This document shows positions 9,320 to 18,097 of a DNA stretch of 64,000 nt, one piece after another. The notes beneath the pieces were generated by a model, which was given only the letters and a program-made list of their open reading frames with translations, did not search any database and was not told where the DNA came from. Every line of letters starts with the position of its first letter. Position 1 is the first letter of the stretch. Source of the DNA: Ochrobactrum sp. RH2CCR150 (GTDB taxonomy: Bacteria > Pseudomonadota > Alphaproteobacteria > Rhizobiales > Rhizobiaceae). The translations under genes and the position numbers were made by a program. The stretch spans positions 62,001-126,000 of the forward strand of contig JACGXE010000005.1 in NCBI GenBank assembly GCA_014138095.1, read 5' to 3'.

Positions 9320-9451
9320 GGCGCATCATCTGTCTGCGCGTGCCGTTGCTGCGGCCCGAGGCAACAGAATGACGCTCCGATCATTGTATCAATACGCAAT
9401 GCGTTCCGAAGGTCGTTTCAGTCTTTCGGAGCGTGTTTAAGGAGAATTTGA

Positions 9452-10528
9452 ATGACCCAGCCGAACCTCAACATCGTCCCCTTCGTCAGTGTCGACAACA
9501 TGATGAAGCTGGTGCTTTCCATCGGCGTCGAGACCTTCCTGAAGGAACTCGCAGATTACGTGGAAGAGGATTTCCGTCGCTGGGAAAATTTCGACAAGAC
9601 CCCGCGTGTTGCGTCCCACTCCCGCGAAGGCGTGATCGAACTGATGCCGACGAGCGACGGCACGCTCTATGGCTTCAAATATGTCAACGGTCACCCGAAG
9701 AACACGCGTGAGGGTCTTCAAACCGTCACGGCTTTTGGCGTTCTGGCTGATGTCGGCAGCGGCTATCCGATGCTCCTGACCGAAATGACCATCCTGACGG
9801 CGCTGCGCACGGCTGCCACTTCTGCCGTTGCCGCCAAATATCTAGCGCCGAAGAATGCCCGTACGATGGCGATCATCGGCAATGGCGCGCAGAGCGAATT
9901 TCAGGCCATGGCGTTCAAGGCGCTGCTCGGCGTGAACAAGCTTCGCCTTTACGATCTCGACCCGGAAGCGACCGCAAAATGCATGCGCAACCTTGCCCAT
10001 GCAGGCTTCGACATCGTCGCCTGCAAGTCGGTTGAGGAAGTGGTCGAAGGTGCAGACATCATCACGACTGTGACGGCTGACAAGGCCAACGCCACCATCC
10101 TGACCGATAACACGGTTGGCGCTGGCGTCCATATCAATGCGGTCGGCGGCGATTGCCCGGGCAAGACTGAATTGCACGGCGATATTCTGCGCCGCTCCGA
10201 CATTTTTGTCGAATATCCGCCGCAGACCCGGATTGAAGGTGAAATCCAGCAGCTGCCGGAAGACTATCCGGTCAACGAGCTGTGGGAAGTCATTGCTGGC
10301 AAGGCGGAAGGCCGCAAGGACGCACGCCAGATCACGCTGTTTGATTCCGTCGGCTTTGCAACGGAAGATTTTTCGGCGCTGCGTTATGTGCGCGATAAGC
10401 TGAAGGATACTGGCCTTTACGAACAGCTCGACCTGCTGGCCGATCCGGATGAGCCGCGCGATCTCTTCGGCATGCTGCTGCGTCACGAAAAGCAGCTGGA
10501 AGCGGATAAGTCGAAGCCTGCCGCCTGA
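9452..10528 (+). CDS. ocd: Ornithine cyclodeaminase
   Basis: 358 residues, ATG behind AAGGAGA. The mu-crystallin/OCD family features are a GNGAQSEFQAMAF dinucleotide-binding loop near residue 144, LYDLDPEAT, GADIITTVTADK and GVHINAVGGDCPGKTEL with the catalytic aspartate region. It converts L-ornithine to L-proline and ammonia using bound NAD+. The C-terminal extension beyond residue 320 is charged and matches the longer bacterial OCD form. The spacer before it holds an imperfect hairpin (TTCCGAA paired with TTCGGA-type arm, about 9403-9428), possibly separating its expression from arginase. Confidence 0.94.
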   Translation: MTQPNLNIVPFVSVDNMMKLVLSIGVETFLKELADYVEEDFRRWENFDKTPRVASHSREGVIELMPTSDGTLYGFKYVNGHPKNTREGLQTVTAFGVLADVGSGYPMLLTEMTILTALRTAATSAVAAKYLAPKNARTMAIIGNGAQSEFQAMAFKALLGVNKLRLYDLDPEATAKCMRNLAHAGFDIVACKSVEEVVEGADIITTVTADKANATILTDNTVGAGVHINAVGGDCPGKTELHGDILRRSDIFVEYPPQTRIEGEIQQLPEDYPVNELWEVIAGKAEGRKDARQITLFDSVGFATEDFSALRYVRDKLKDTGLYEQLDLLADPDEPRDLFGMLLRHEKQLEADKSKPAA

Positions 10529-10540
10529 TAGGCCGATTGA

Positions 10541-10960
10541 TTAAAGCGGACGGCGCGCATGACGCGGGGCGGCGATACGCCCCGCTTGCGTTGCAATGGC
10601 CATCTCAAAACTGTCGGCGATACGCCTAGCGCGGTCGATGAAAATGATCGCCGCTTCCGCAGGATAAATCTCGCGTGCGGTTTGCTCGAACAAGGCAAGC
10701 CAGCGGTCGAAGTGCTCGCCCTTCAGATTGAGCTTCAGATGCGGCGCCATGGGCCGCCCGTCATAACCGCCGGTCCTCAAGATGACCGACGACCAGAATT
10801 GCGCAATCTGCGCAATATGATGATCCCAGTCATGCACGGCCTCCGCAAAAATAGGCCCGAGCAGCTCATCCTCCCGTGCCCGTCCATAGAATGTGGTCAC
10901 CAGTTCCTGAATGGAAGCGGGGTCTATCGATGGATGCGGCTGGTTGATGAGCAGGGTCAT
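10541..10960 (-). CDS. Group III truncated hemoglobin
   Basis: 139 residues, the size of truncated globins. The pattern ELVTTFYGRAREDELLGPIF, DWDHHIAQIAQFWSSV, LRTGGYDGRPMAPH and HFDRWLALFEQTA is typical of group III, with the proximal heme histidine in the LKGEHFDRW region. The physiological role of group III globins is unsettled (NO or peroxide chemistry has been proposed). It ends 13 bases from the ocd stop (convergent). The ribosome site ahead of the ATG is weak. Confidence 0.88.
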   Translation of the reverse strand: MTLLINQPHPSIDPASIQELVTTFYGRAREDELLGPIFAEAVHDWDHHIAQIAQFWSSVILRTGGYDGRPMAPHLKLNLKGEHFDRWLALFEQTAREIYPAEAAIIFIDRARRIADSFEMAIATQAGRIAAPRHARRPL

Positions 10961-11042
10961 GGCGAGGCTTTCAGGGTTGTTCCAGCCCGGATATAGGCGC
11001 TCGCCTTCCGCTTATCCAGCGCAGCTTTGCCGCATCCGTGCT

Positions 11043-11435
11043 CTATTCCTCGGAGCGGCCCGTATTCTCGCGGTCACGTTCATAGTGGTTTTTGAGCGGA
11101 AAGGGCGGCAACCAGCTCTCGCGGCGGATCGTCCAAAGCTCGTAGGTCGGCACGAATTGATCAGTGGCGTCCAGTGAGCCCAGATTGACCTCGATCTCAT
11201 CGCCAGAACGGCCAAAGACTGTGGAACCGCAGCGCGGGCAGAAATGCCGTCCAGCATAGTCACGCGTCTCGCCACTAACCGTCACAGCATTTTCGGGAAA
11301 TATCGCCGATGCGTGAAACAGCGCTCCGTGATGTTTGCGACAGTCGAGACAGTGGCAGAGGCCAACCCGATAGGGACGTCCTCGGGTCACAAACCGGACA
11401 TTGCCGCACAGGCAGCCACCCGCAGACTGTTCCAT
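11043..11435 (-). CDS. GFA/CENP-V family zinc-binding protein
   Basis: 130 residues from the ATG at 11435, which follows a near-ideal GAGGAGG site; an upstream in-frame start at 11462 lies behind no such site. Two zinc knuckles typical of the glutathione-dependent formaldehyde-activating fold are present: GGCLCGNVRF, CHCLDCRKHHGALF, and a FCPRCGST knuckle later. Most relatives have no proven reaction, so the formaldehyde-activating label should not be taken literally. Confidence 0.87.
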   Translation of the reverse strand: MEQSAGGCLCGNVRFVTRGRPYRVGLCHCLDCRKHHGALFHASAIFPENAVTVSGETRDYAGRHFCPRCGSTVFGRSGDEIEVNLGSLDATDQFVPTYELWTIRRESWLPPFPLKNHYERDRENTGRSEE

Positions 11436-11839
11436 GTGTTTCCTCCTCAATTCAGCAATCAAGCTCTCTATGATGAACTGCTCTTTTAGTAATTCAACCG
11501 GCGAAATGACTTTCTAAATCTTGAATTGCTGACGGTTTGAATTGCATTCGAATCTGGCTCTATCACTACGGTTGAGCAGAGCCGGAGGGCTGATATTGCC
11601 CGTTGAGGAATTTTTATGCGCAACGATCTGTATTGATCGCTTATGGTAAATTTCTGATGGCACCGTTATTTATTGAAAGAAATCAATAGTTTTCATGTTG
11701 TTAAATAGTTTAATCTAATATCTGTTTATCTGTTATAAACATCTGGCTTGATCTACTGTGAATTTAAGTATTGCTCATCAAAATAAATTAGTTTCTTAAT
11801 GGCCTGAGAGCTTCCAATGCAATGAACTGAGGGGTTTAG
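11436..11839. other. AT-rich intergenic region upstream of the autotransporter
   Basis: 404 bases without a convincing gene. It is much richer in A and T than its surroundings, especially 11640-11810. One inverted repeat, GGCTCT at 11556-11561 with AGAGCC at 11578-11583, is visible. Only tiny open frames (10 codons or fewer) occur. It probably carries the autotransporter promoter; no clear -35/-10 pair could be fixed. Confidence 0.5.
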
Positions 11840-14380
11840 ATGCATTCTGGTGTTCGCGGGTTGACGGCCGCCCAATTACTTTCCACGACAGCGCTTTTCA
11901 CGGTTGGCGTTGTGCTTCTGCACACTGGTAGCGCCCAGGCTGCATGTTCGTTTTCACCGACAGCTGGCGACGATGTTTTCATCTGCGATAGCGGCGCGTC
12001 CGCAGGCGGGTTGACCGACACAACGGGCAACAACACGCTCCTGCTGCCGGAAGGCGGCACCGGCACGGTCAACGGCAATGTGACCTTTGGTGCCGGGACG
12101 GACCGCATCGAGGTGCATTCCGGATCGATTATCGGCAATGTCGATCAGGGAAGCGGCGCGGATGCCTTTGTCATTACCGGCGGCTCGGTGACGGGTAATG
12201 TCCAGCAGGGCGCGGGTATCGACGATTTCCAGATGACTGGGGGCCAGATCGGATCACTCAATCAGGGTGACGCGCGCGACACGTTTTTCATGTCGGGCGG
12301 GCGGATTGTCGACGCCTTTGAAGATGGCGACTACGCCGTCATGACCGGCGGTCAGATCGGTCGCGTCGATATGAAGCTCGACAAGAACTACTTCAATATG
12401 TCGGGCGGTATCATCGACCGCAATTTGGTGACGGGCTTCGACACTGATACGATCATCATTTCCAACGGCAGCATTGGCGGCAATATCAGCGTCAGCGGTG
12501 GCGCGGACAGTGTGACGATCACCGGCGGCACGATTGGCGGCAATGTTCTCATGAGCGTCGGCAATGATCAGTTCACCTGGAACGGCGGCGGCGTCGTGAA
12601 TGGCTTTGTCGATCTCGGCGGGGACGACGACGTTGCAGTGCTCGCCAATCTGACCGATGCCAATATCGGCGCAACACCGCGCATCACGGGCGGTGTGGGG
12701 ATCGACAGCCTGACATTCGACAATGTTGTGGCAGGCCAGGTCAGCCGCTTCGACAGTTGGGAAACGGTCAATCTCACCAACAATACGCGCATGACCTTCG
12801 ATGCGCCGTTTACGCTGGGCGACAGCGGCACGGGCACCGGCGCGCTCAATATCGATGCGACAAGCACTATTCTGGGCGGCGCTGCACAATCGAGCATCGT
12901 ACCGTTCACGGCGGGCCAACTGGCCAGTGTGGTCAATGCGGGCCGCATCGATTTGACAAGTGGTGGCTCCAGCACAACCGACAGTCTTACAATCACAGGC
13001 AACTATGCTGGACAGAACGGTTTGTTGCTCATTGACACGGTGCTGGCAGGCGACGGCTCGCCCTCCGACAAGCTGGTGATCGACAGTGGCGCCGCTTCCG
13101 GTAACACCACAATCGAGGTGAATAATGTCGGCGGCGCGGGCGCAAGGACCGCTACCGATGGGATTATGGTGGTACAGGCGCTCAATGGGGCAACCACGAC
13201 TGCGGGCGCCTTTGCGCTGAACGAGCCTCTCGCGGCGGGTGCTTACCAATATTACCTGTTCAAGGGCGGGGTCTCTGCCAATACGGCTGAAAACTGGTAT
13301 CTGCGCTCGACAATCGTGCAGGGAATTACGCCGACCGCACCTGTGGTGCCAACGCCAGTGCCGCTTCCCGCTCCGGGTGTTGCCCCGCCTTCTGCGGATG
13401 CGACGCCGGTTGAAGGCGATGTCATCAATCTCTACCGCGAAGAAGTGCCGGTCTATTCCGCGCTGCCGCCGGTCGCGCATCATCTGGCGCTGACCACACT
13501 TGGCACGTTCCATGAGCGCCGGGGCGAACAGGACCTGCTCGAAAGCGGCGGCTATCTGCCATCAAGCTGGGTTCGGGTTTTCGGGCAGGATGTCGACATG
13601 AAGTGGAAGGGTACGGTTGCGCCCGGTGTCGATGGCAGTCTCCTTGGTGTTCAGGCCGGGCAGGATCTGTTCGGTTATGAATCGGCCAGCGGCCATTTCG
13701 ACCGCTTCGGCGTCTTCTTCGGTTATGCGCGCGCCACGGGCGACATTACCGGTCAGGCGCTTGGCTGGAACGATCTTGCAGTTGGCGATATGGACGTTTC
13801 GGGCACCAGCTTCGGCGGTTACTGGACGCATATCGGTCCGCAGGGCTGGTATCTCGATGCCGTGTTGATGGGGACATGGTTCGACGGCAGCGTCAGCTCC
13901 AACGCGCAGCAAAGCATTGATGTCGGCGGTCATGGTGTGACGGCCTCGCTGGAAGGCGGCTATCCGGTAGCGCTGGGCGGAAACTGGACGCTGGAGCCAC
14001 AGGCGCAACTGATCTGGCAGCATCTGTCGCTCGATGATCAGGCAGACAGCTATTCCACAGTCACATTTGATAGCGACAATGCATGGACCGGCCGTGTCGG
14101 CATGCGGTTGCAGGGCATGCAAGACACGTCGTTCGGCAAGCTGCGCCCCTATCTGAAGGCCAATCTCTGGCAGAATTTTTCATCGGATCAGGTCGTCATC
14201 TTTGGCACCGATCCTATCACCACGAATTTGAAGGGAACCTCGCTGGAAGTGGGCGGCGGGGTGACTGTCGACATTACGGAAAAGGCCAGTCTTTTTGCGA
14301 CAGCCGACTACACGACCAACCTCGGAGGGGAGCGAGCGCGTATCTGGGAAGGCAATATTGGACTGAATGTAAAATGGTAA
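11840..14380 (+). CDS. Autotransporter with repetitive beta-helix passenger
   Basis: 846 residues. A signal peptide ends at GSAQA (about residue 34). The passenger contains eight to nine repeats of about 20 residues between about 93 and 270, each with a core such as TGGxIGGNV followed by an acidic GxD turn, a typical right-handed beta-helix pattern. A PVVPTPVPLPAPG linker (about 496-510) leads to a C-terminal beta-barrel of about 270 residues ending in NIGLNVKW, the aromatic C-terminus expected for insertion by the BAM complex. Brucellaceae carry several surface adhesins of this build, but which one this corresponds to cannot be decided here. It is likely expressed from its own AT-rich promoter. 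Confidence 0.88.
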   Translation: MHSGVRGLTAAQLLSTTALFTVGVVLLHTGSAQAACSFSPTAGDDVFICDSGASAGGLTDTTGNNTLLLPEGGTGTVNGNVTFGAGTDRIEVHSGSIIGNVDQGSGADAFVITGGSVTGNVQQGAGIDDFQMTGGQIGSLNQGDARDTFFMSGGRIVDAFEDGDYAVMTGGQIGRVDMKLDKNYFNMSGGIIDRNLVTGFDTDTIIISNGSIGGNISVSGGADSVTITGGTIGGNVLMSVGNDQFTWNGGGVVNGFVDLGGDDDVAVLANLTDANIGATPRITGGVGIDSLTFDNVVAGQVSRFDSWETVNLTNNTRMTFDAPFTLGDSGTGTGALNIDATSTILGGAAQSSIVPFTAGQLASVVNAGRIDLTSGGSSTTDSLTITGNYAGQNGLLLIDTVLAGDGSPSDKLVIDSGAASGNTTIEVNNVGGAGARTATDGIMVVQALNGATTTAGAFALNEPLAAGAYQYYLFKGGVSANTAENWYLRSTIVQGITPTAPVVPTPVPLPAPGVAPPSADATPVEGDVINLYREEVPVYSALPPVAHHLALTTLGTFHERRGEQDLLESGGYLPSSWVRVFGQDVDMKWKGTVAPGVDGSLLGVQAGQDLFGYESASGHFDRFGVFFGYARATGDITGQALGWNDLAVGDMDVSGTSFGGYWTHIGPQGWYLDAVLMGTWFDGSVSSNAQQSIDVGGHGVTASLEGGYPVALGGNWTLEPQAQLIWQHLSLDDQADSYSTVTFDSDNAWTGRVGMRLQGMQDTSFGKLRPYLKANLWQNFSSDQVVIFGTDPITTNLKGTSLEVGGGVTVDITEKASLFATADYTTNLGGERARIWEGNIGLNVKW

Positions 14381-14382
14381 TT

Positions 14383-14445
14383 TTAGAGCACATCCCGAAA
14401 AGTGTGAAACGGTTTTCGGACAAGATGTGCGCCAAGACGCTCTAA
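14383..14445. repeat. Rhizobiales-type intergenic palindromic repeat, copy 1
   Basis: TTAGAGC (14383-14389) and GCTCTAA (14439-14445) enclose a 45-base core at 14386-14430 containing CACATCCCGAAAAG, CGGTTTTCGG and AAGATGTGC. The core differs from the copy at 31052-31096 at one base. It begins two bases after the autotransporter stop and could also act as a transcript-end hairpin. Confidence 0.8.
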
Positions 14446-14495
14446 GGACGGCTGACGGCGCTGTCCTGGTCATTTCAGGGAGAGGAAATAGGATA

Positions 14496-14744
14496 ATGGG
14501 CAGACGCGCATATGATAAACTTGCGAAAATTTGTGCATCTCTGAATACGTCCGAACAGGAACTGGCTTACGCGCTCGGCATATCGCGGGTCGCATTGAAG
14601 GCAATCGAACGTCCCGACGCCCCCCTTTATCTACGTCTGGCGCTCGCAGCACTGCTCTCGGACATGGACCCTGATGAAGTATTGAGTGCAACGCACTCGT
14701 CCACCCCAATCGACGTGCCTCTGCATCTCCTGTCCACGCGGTAG
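14496..14744 (+). CDS. Small HTH-domain protein (82 aa)
   Basis: An 82-residue basic protein from the ATG at 14496, with AGAGGA 13-18 bases upstream. The middle has a lambda-repressor-like helix-turn-helix pattern: KLAKICASLNTSEQELAYALGISRVALKAIE. A further in-frame start 69 bases upstream lies partly inside the repeat and is less likely. No effector domain is present, so it would be a DNA-binding domain only. Its position 115 bases after the autotransporter on the same strand suggests, but does not prove, a connection. Confidence 0.6.
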   Translation: MGRRAYDKLAKICASLNTSEQELAYALGISRVALKAIERPDAPLYLRLALAALLSDMDPDEVLSATHSSTPIDVPLHLLSTR

Positions 14745-14768
14745 GCGCTCTGAACTTTCTTGTTTGAA

Positions 14769-14811
14769 GCATAATCTGATCGGCGCTCAATCCATTCTGG
14801 TCAGATTATGC
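14769..14811. repeat. Long-arm hairpin in intergenic spacer
   Basis: GCATAATCTGA (14769-14779) and TCAGATTATGC (14801-14811) are perfect 11-bp arms around a 21-base loop. There is no T-run after it, so it is more likely a palindromic repeat unit than a terminator. Confidence 0.6.
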
Positions 14812-14845
14812 GCTCGTCTAAGACCGAAGGCTTGAAGGTGTTGTT

Positions 14846-15685
14846 GTGACAAAAACATTCACCCTGCTTCTCTTGATTGGCTTTCTTATCTATCCGCAAC
14901 TGGCGTCGGCGGCCTGCTCGCAGGCTGCCAGTGCTTCCGAACTCATGGCGCAGCGACAGCTCACGGCCTTGCGCGCCATGGAGAGGGGGCGTGGCTGCAA
15001 GGGGGATAGTGGCGGCGGATTATTCAATGCCTGCCGTGACCTGTCGGTGCGCATCGCAGAAGTGCAGCGACAGATTTCGGCGGGGCTCGCCTCTCGGGCC
15101 TGCTCCGACACATCGTCAGCCGCGCAGACCACCAGGCTTGATCGGCCCAAGGCGGCGACTGTAACCGCGAAAACAGATGGTCAGTCCGTGCCGTCCTGGG
15201 GCGGCAAGGGTGCGCTGACCTATTGCGTTCGCCTTTCGGACGGTTATCTGTTCCCCGCGCCGCATTCGCAGTTCGATAAGACGGGCAGCACCCCGGAAAC
15301 ACTCGCTCAGTGCCGGTTCATTTGCCAGGACCAAAATGTCGATCTTTATGTTTTGAGCGACCCGAATGGCGAAACGGCGGATATGATCTCCACCACCAGC
15401 GGCAAATCCTATGTCGATCTGCCGACAGCCTATAATTATCAAGGCGGCGGCGATTTCCAGAAATGCGACTGGGCGGGCTATGTCGCCAAGGTGAGCGAGC
15501 TGCGCGCCAGCAATCGATCCGTCAAGGCCATGCGAAATGTGGTCATGCCGATGCCGGACAATCGTCCCGCGCGCAATGCCGATACGGTCGATGCGGTCGC
15601 CACGGCAGCCTTTGCGCCATTGACGGACCGAGCGGTTCGCGTCGTCGGCCCGGCCTTCATCTTCGACGAGAGTTTGAAGAATTAG
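14846..15685 (+). CDS. Exported DUF2865 protein
   Basis: 279 residues from a GTG behind GAAGGTG. A signal peptide ends at ASAACSQ (about residue 23). Cysteines are spread through the exported part (about residues 24, 52, 64, 86, then the CVRLSDGYLFP block near 130), in the arrangement of the DUF2865 family of Rhizobiales, whose function is unknown: CVRLSDGYLFPAP, then QCRFICQDQNVDLYVLSDPNGE, and DLPTAYNYQ. The C-terminus is proline- and arginine-rich. Its stop codon overlaps the stop region of the convergent PIG-L-like gene by four bases. Confidence 0.75.
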   Translation: MTKTFTLLLLIGFLIYPQLASAACSQAASASELMAQRQLTALRAMERGRGCKGDSGGGLFNACRDLSVRIAEVQRQISAGLASRACSDTSSAAQTTRLDRPKAATVTAKTDGQSVPSWGGKGALTYCVRLSDGYLFPAPHSQFDKTGSTPETLAQCRFICQDQNVDLYVLSDPNGETADMISTTSGKSYVDLPTAYNYQGGGDFQKCDWAGYVAKVSELRASNRSVKAMRNVVMPMPDNRPARNADTVDAVATAAFAPLTDRAVRVVGPAFIFDESLKN

Positions 15686-16443
15686 CCCATGGTAGGGGAT
15701 GAACGAGCACAGGTTTCAGAGAACAGCTGCTTCCAGATCGGACGGATATGTCCGCTATAGGTGATGCACTCGGAGTAAAGCCCGCTTTGGACGCGGCTTT
15801 GTCCGATGGCTTCCCAATGTGGCGAGTAATCATTCTGCCAATCAAAATCTTGCGAAATGAGAGTTTCCTGATCGAAGGCTGTCGGGTCACACGCCAAAAT
15901 TCTCTGCGCTTCTTCTGCCAAAGGCGTATATTTTTCGACGGCGCCAATTTTTCTGCTCCGCGCGCCTGAATCCAGCTGAAGCACGACTTCAGTTTTTCCT
16001 GCAACATTTGTGGTTGCCGCCGAACAAAGATGCCGAGCTGAAATTTGCGATACAGCAAGACGATGCTGAACCATTTTGCCGAATGCCCAGGCCATATCGT
16101 GCATCGGATTGTAGCCATCCAAAGCATCGGAAATAATCCGTACAGGCCGGTCCAGAGGAATGTCATCGAGAATTGTGTCGAGCATTGTTGTGAAGAGAGC
16201 GCTTTGGCAGCCCAATATCGCGCTGTACCATTCCTTGTCCGTTATTGTGCCGAAGACAGCACCGGGTAACCCGCCTGCGTTTTCAATAATAGCTCTGGAA
16301 TAGTGGGTTCTGGATGATAGCTTGCCGCCTGATCCATCCGTCAATAAATATACCGTCGGCCGGTTAAGCTCTAACCAATGGTGAATTCTAAGTTCATGGC
16401 CCGGATGTGCCAGAATCAGGATGTTCAGTGTCGGTTGGGGCAT
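15682..16443 (-). CDS. LmbE/PIG-L-like protein with variant metal motif
   Basis: 253 residues from the ATG at 16443 behind AGAGG. The order LILAHPGHE, VYLLTDGSGG, SRTHYSRAI and DGYNPMHD resembles the HPDDE, LTDGS and HPDH blocks of the LmbE/PIG-L sugar N-deacetylase fold. The usual HPDDE is HPGHE here, so the second metal-ligand aspartate is replaced by His. Whether it is still a zinc hydrolase is open. Base composition is lower in GC than flanking genes. It is divergent, with 67 bases between starts, from a glycosyltransferase, which fits a joint role on a surface sugar. I do not recognise a named orthologue. Confidence 0.55.
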   Translation of the reverse strand: MPQPTLNILILAHPGHELRIHHWLELNRPTVYLLTDGSGGKLSSRTHYSRAIIENAGGLPGAVFGTITDKEWYSAILGCQSALFTTMLDTILDDIPLDRPVRIISDALDGYNPMHDMAWAFGKMVQHRLAVSQISARHLCSAATTNVAGKTEVVLQLDSGARSRKIGAVEKYTPLAEEAQRILACDPTAFDQETLISQDFDWQNDYSPHWEAIGQSRVQSGLYSECITYSGHIRPIWKQLFSETCARSSPTMG

Positions 16444-16510
16444 GTGGCCTCTGCGTCGTATATACGATAATCCTTCGCACACTAACTATAAATTGCAAGG
16501 GCTTTCCAGA

Positions 16511-17794
16511 GTGCGCGTTCTTATCACAAATCTGTTCATCCACTCGAATTCGGGCACGGAAACTGTGTCTGCCTTGTTAGCAGATGGTTTGCGTCAGGCG
16601 GGCCATGACGTGGCGGTTTTTGCGCCCACGCTGGGCGGTCTTGCGCAAGGAATGCGCGCGAGAGGCCATAAAGTCCATGATCGTATTGCCGAAATCACTG
16701 AGAAGCCTGATGTTATTCATGCCCATCATTTGACGCCGACGCTGATCGCCATGGCGCGATTTCCCGATGTGCCTATCGTGTTTACGTGCCACAGCTCGTT
16801 TTTTGAGGTTGAGGCGCCGATGCTTCATCCGCAAATTCGTCAATGGGTGGCGGTTGATGAGGCGTGCCGGGCGAAAAGTCTATCACGCGGCGTTCCATCG
16901 GATCGTTTGAGCATCATTCACAACGCGGTGGATTTAAAACGCTTCAAGCCGCGACAGCCTCTCCCGGCAAAGCCCGTGCGGGGTCTGTTACTCACCAAAA
17001 ACCGCGAACATCAGCAGGCGGTGCGACAAGCCTGTGAGATTATGAATGTCACGTTGGACGAGATGGGCCCCGCGACTGGTAAGATCTCTGGTGAAATCGA
17101 AAAAGATCTCGTGAATTACGACATCGTTTTTGCAACCGCGAGAATGGCAATCGAAGCGGCGGCAGTGGGCTGTAGCGTGATTATCTGTGACGCGAGGGGC
17201 TTTGCAGGTCGTCTTTCGACCGAGAATATGAAGCGCTGGCGGGATTGGAATTTGGGTGTTGGGCTCTTGTCCGAGCCAACAACGATTGAAAATGTGACGC
17301 GAGCCATATCCGAATATGGTGCAGATGACGCACACGGGGTGATGCTCTATATGCGATCAGTCGCTGGGCTTGATGCTTATATCGACGAATATGTGCGAAT
17401 TTATCAGAAAGCCGTTGAAGACCATGCGCCGCTTAATACGTCAGAATGCCATCTGGCATCGGCGCATTGGATCGAAGAACTGGTCGTGACCAGCGAGAAA
17501 AGAAAATGGCATGCGATTGCCACTGAGTTGGGCCAGCATCAAGAGAACAATTATCAAGATGTTTTTCTGGCGCGCCTTGGTGATGTTGAAGCGGGCTTAA
17601 GAGATGTTCGCAGGGATGTTCAGGAAAGCTCTGTTTCCGTTGGAAACCGGCTTGATGCAACGAATGATCTGCTTGCTTCTATAAATGGATCGACGGCTGC
17701 AGTCGGACGTTTCACAGATCAGGCTAGAAATTTCTACCAAGCGCTCATCCCCACATCTGTCCGTAAAGTGCTTTACAGATGGCGGCAGCAGTAG
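16511..17794 (+). CDS. Glycosyltransferase family 4-like protein with C-terminal coiled coil
   Basis: 427 residues from the GTG at 16511 (AAGGG about ten bases upstream), giving MRVLITNLFIHSNSGTE, the usual GT4 opening with a glycine-containing acceptor loop. DVIHAHHLTPTLIAM, RLSIIHNAVDLKRFKP and the nucleotide-sugar domain (IEAAAVGCSVIICDARG near residue 220) follow in GT-B order. The usual E-x7-E motif is not obvious. The last 90 residues form a heptad-like helix and a basic tail (RKVLYRWRQQ). Likely a retaining glycosyltransferase for an extracellular polysaccharide or LPS decoration; the substrate is unknown. Lower GC than neighbours and position against a tRNA hint at transfer. Confidence 0.7.
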   Translation: MRVLITNLFIHSNSGTETVSALLADGLRQAGHDVAVFAPTLGGLAQGMRARGHKVHDRIAEITEKPDVIHAHHLTPTLIAMARFPDVPIVFTCHSSFFEVEAPMLHPQIRQWVAVDEACRAKSLSRGVPSDRLSIIHNAVDLKRFKPRQPLPAKPVRGLLLTKNREHQQAVRQACEIMNVTLDEMGPATGKISGEIEKDLVNYDIVFATARMAIEAAAVGCSVIICDARGFAGRLSTENMKRWRDWNLGVGLLSEPTTIENVTRAISEYGADDAHGVMLYMRSVAGLDAYIDEYVRIYQKAVEDHAPLNTSECHLASAHWIEELVVTSEKRKWHAIATELGQHQENNYQDVFLARLGDVEAGLRDVRRDVQESSVSVGNRLDATNDLLASINGSTAAVGRFTDQARNFYQALIPTSVRKVLYRWRQQ

Positions 17795-17836
17795 TGTGTG
17801 ACCAGATATTCGATTCAATCGGCTGGAAGGAGACGA

Positions 17837-17913
17837 TGGTAGCGGAGGAGGGATTCGAACCCCCGACACAAGGATTATGATTCCTCTGCTCTAACCTACT
17901 GAGCTACTCCGCC
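17837..17913 (-). tRNA. tRNA-Met (CAT), elongator type
   Basis: Read on the minus strand from 17913: acceptor GGCGGAG pairing with CTCCGCT (one G-U), D-arm GCTCAGTAGGTTAGAGC, anticodon stem GAGGA/TCCTT with loop ATCATAA (anticodon CAT), T-arm GGGGGTTCGAATCCC, and encoded CCA; 77 bases. The anticodon stem lacks the three G-C pairs of initiator tRNA, so it is elongator Met, although a lysidine-modified Ile species cannot be excluded by eye. Confidence 0.9.
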
Positions 17914-18097
17914 ACGCGTCGCTTTGCAGAATTTTTTATCATCACCGTTTCCGGTGGGACAAAGCATTGTTCCTGCAAGGAATGGCGGCGGTATATGTGG
18001 GGAATGAAAACCTGTCAAGCACTCTTCGTACAGGTTTCGTCTTGTTTTCCATCATTTGCACCGATAAGGAACTGTGCATAAGCAAAGGCATAGTTTC

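Noticed and set aside
12100..12660. CRISPR-like regular repeat signal
   Set aside because: The periodicity is coding, about 60 bases per protein repeat and degenerate; there are no identical direct repeats with spacers, and no cas genes.
12254..13513. 419-codon minus-strand frame inside the autotransporter
   Set aside because: Antisense shadow of the repetitive passenger; sequence rich in R, H and A without recognisable domain.
17837..17913. tRNA-Met as attachment site of an integrated element
   Set aside because: No integrase gene and no second copy of the tRNA 3' end was seen in the window; only lower GC of the neighbouring pair remains.
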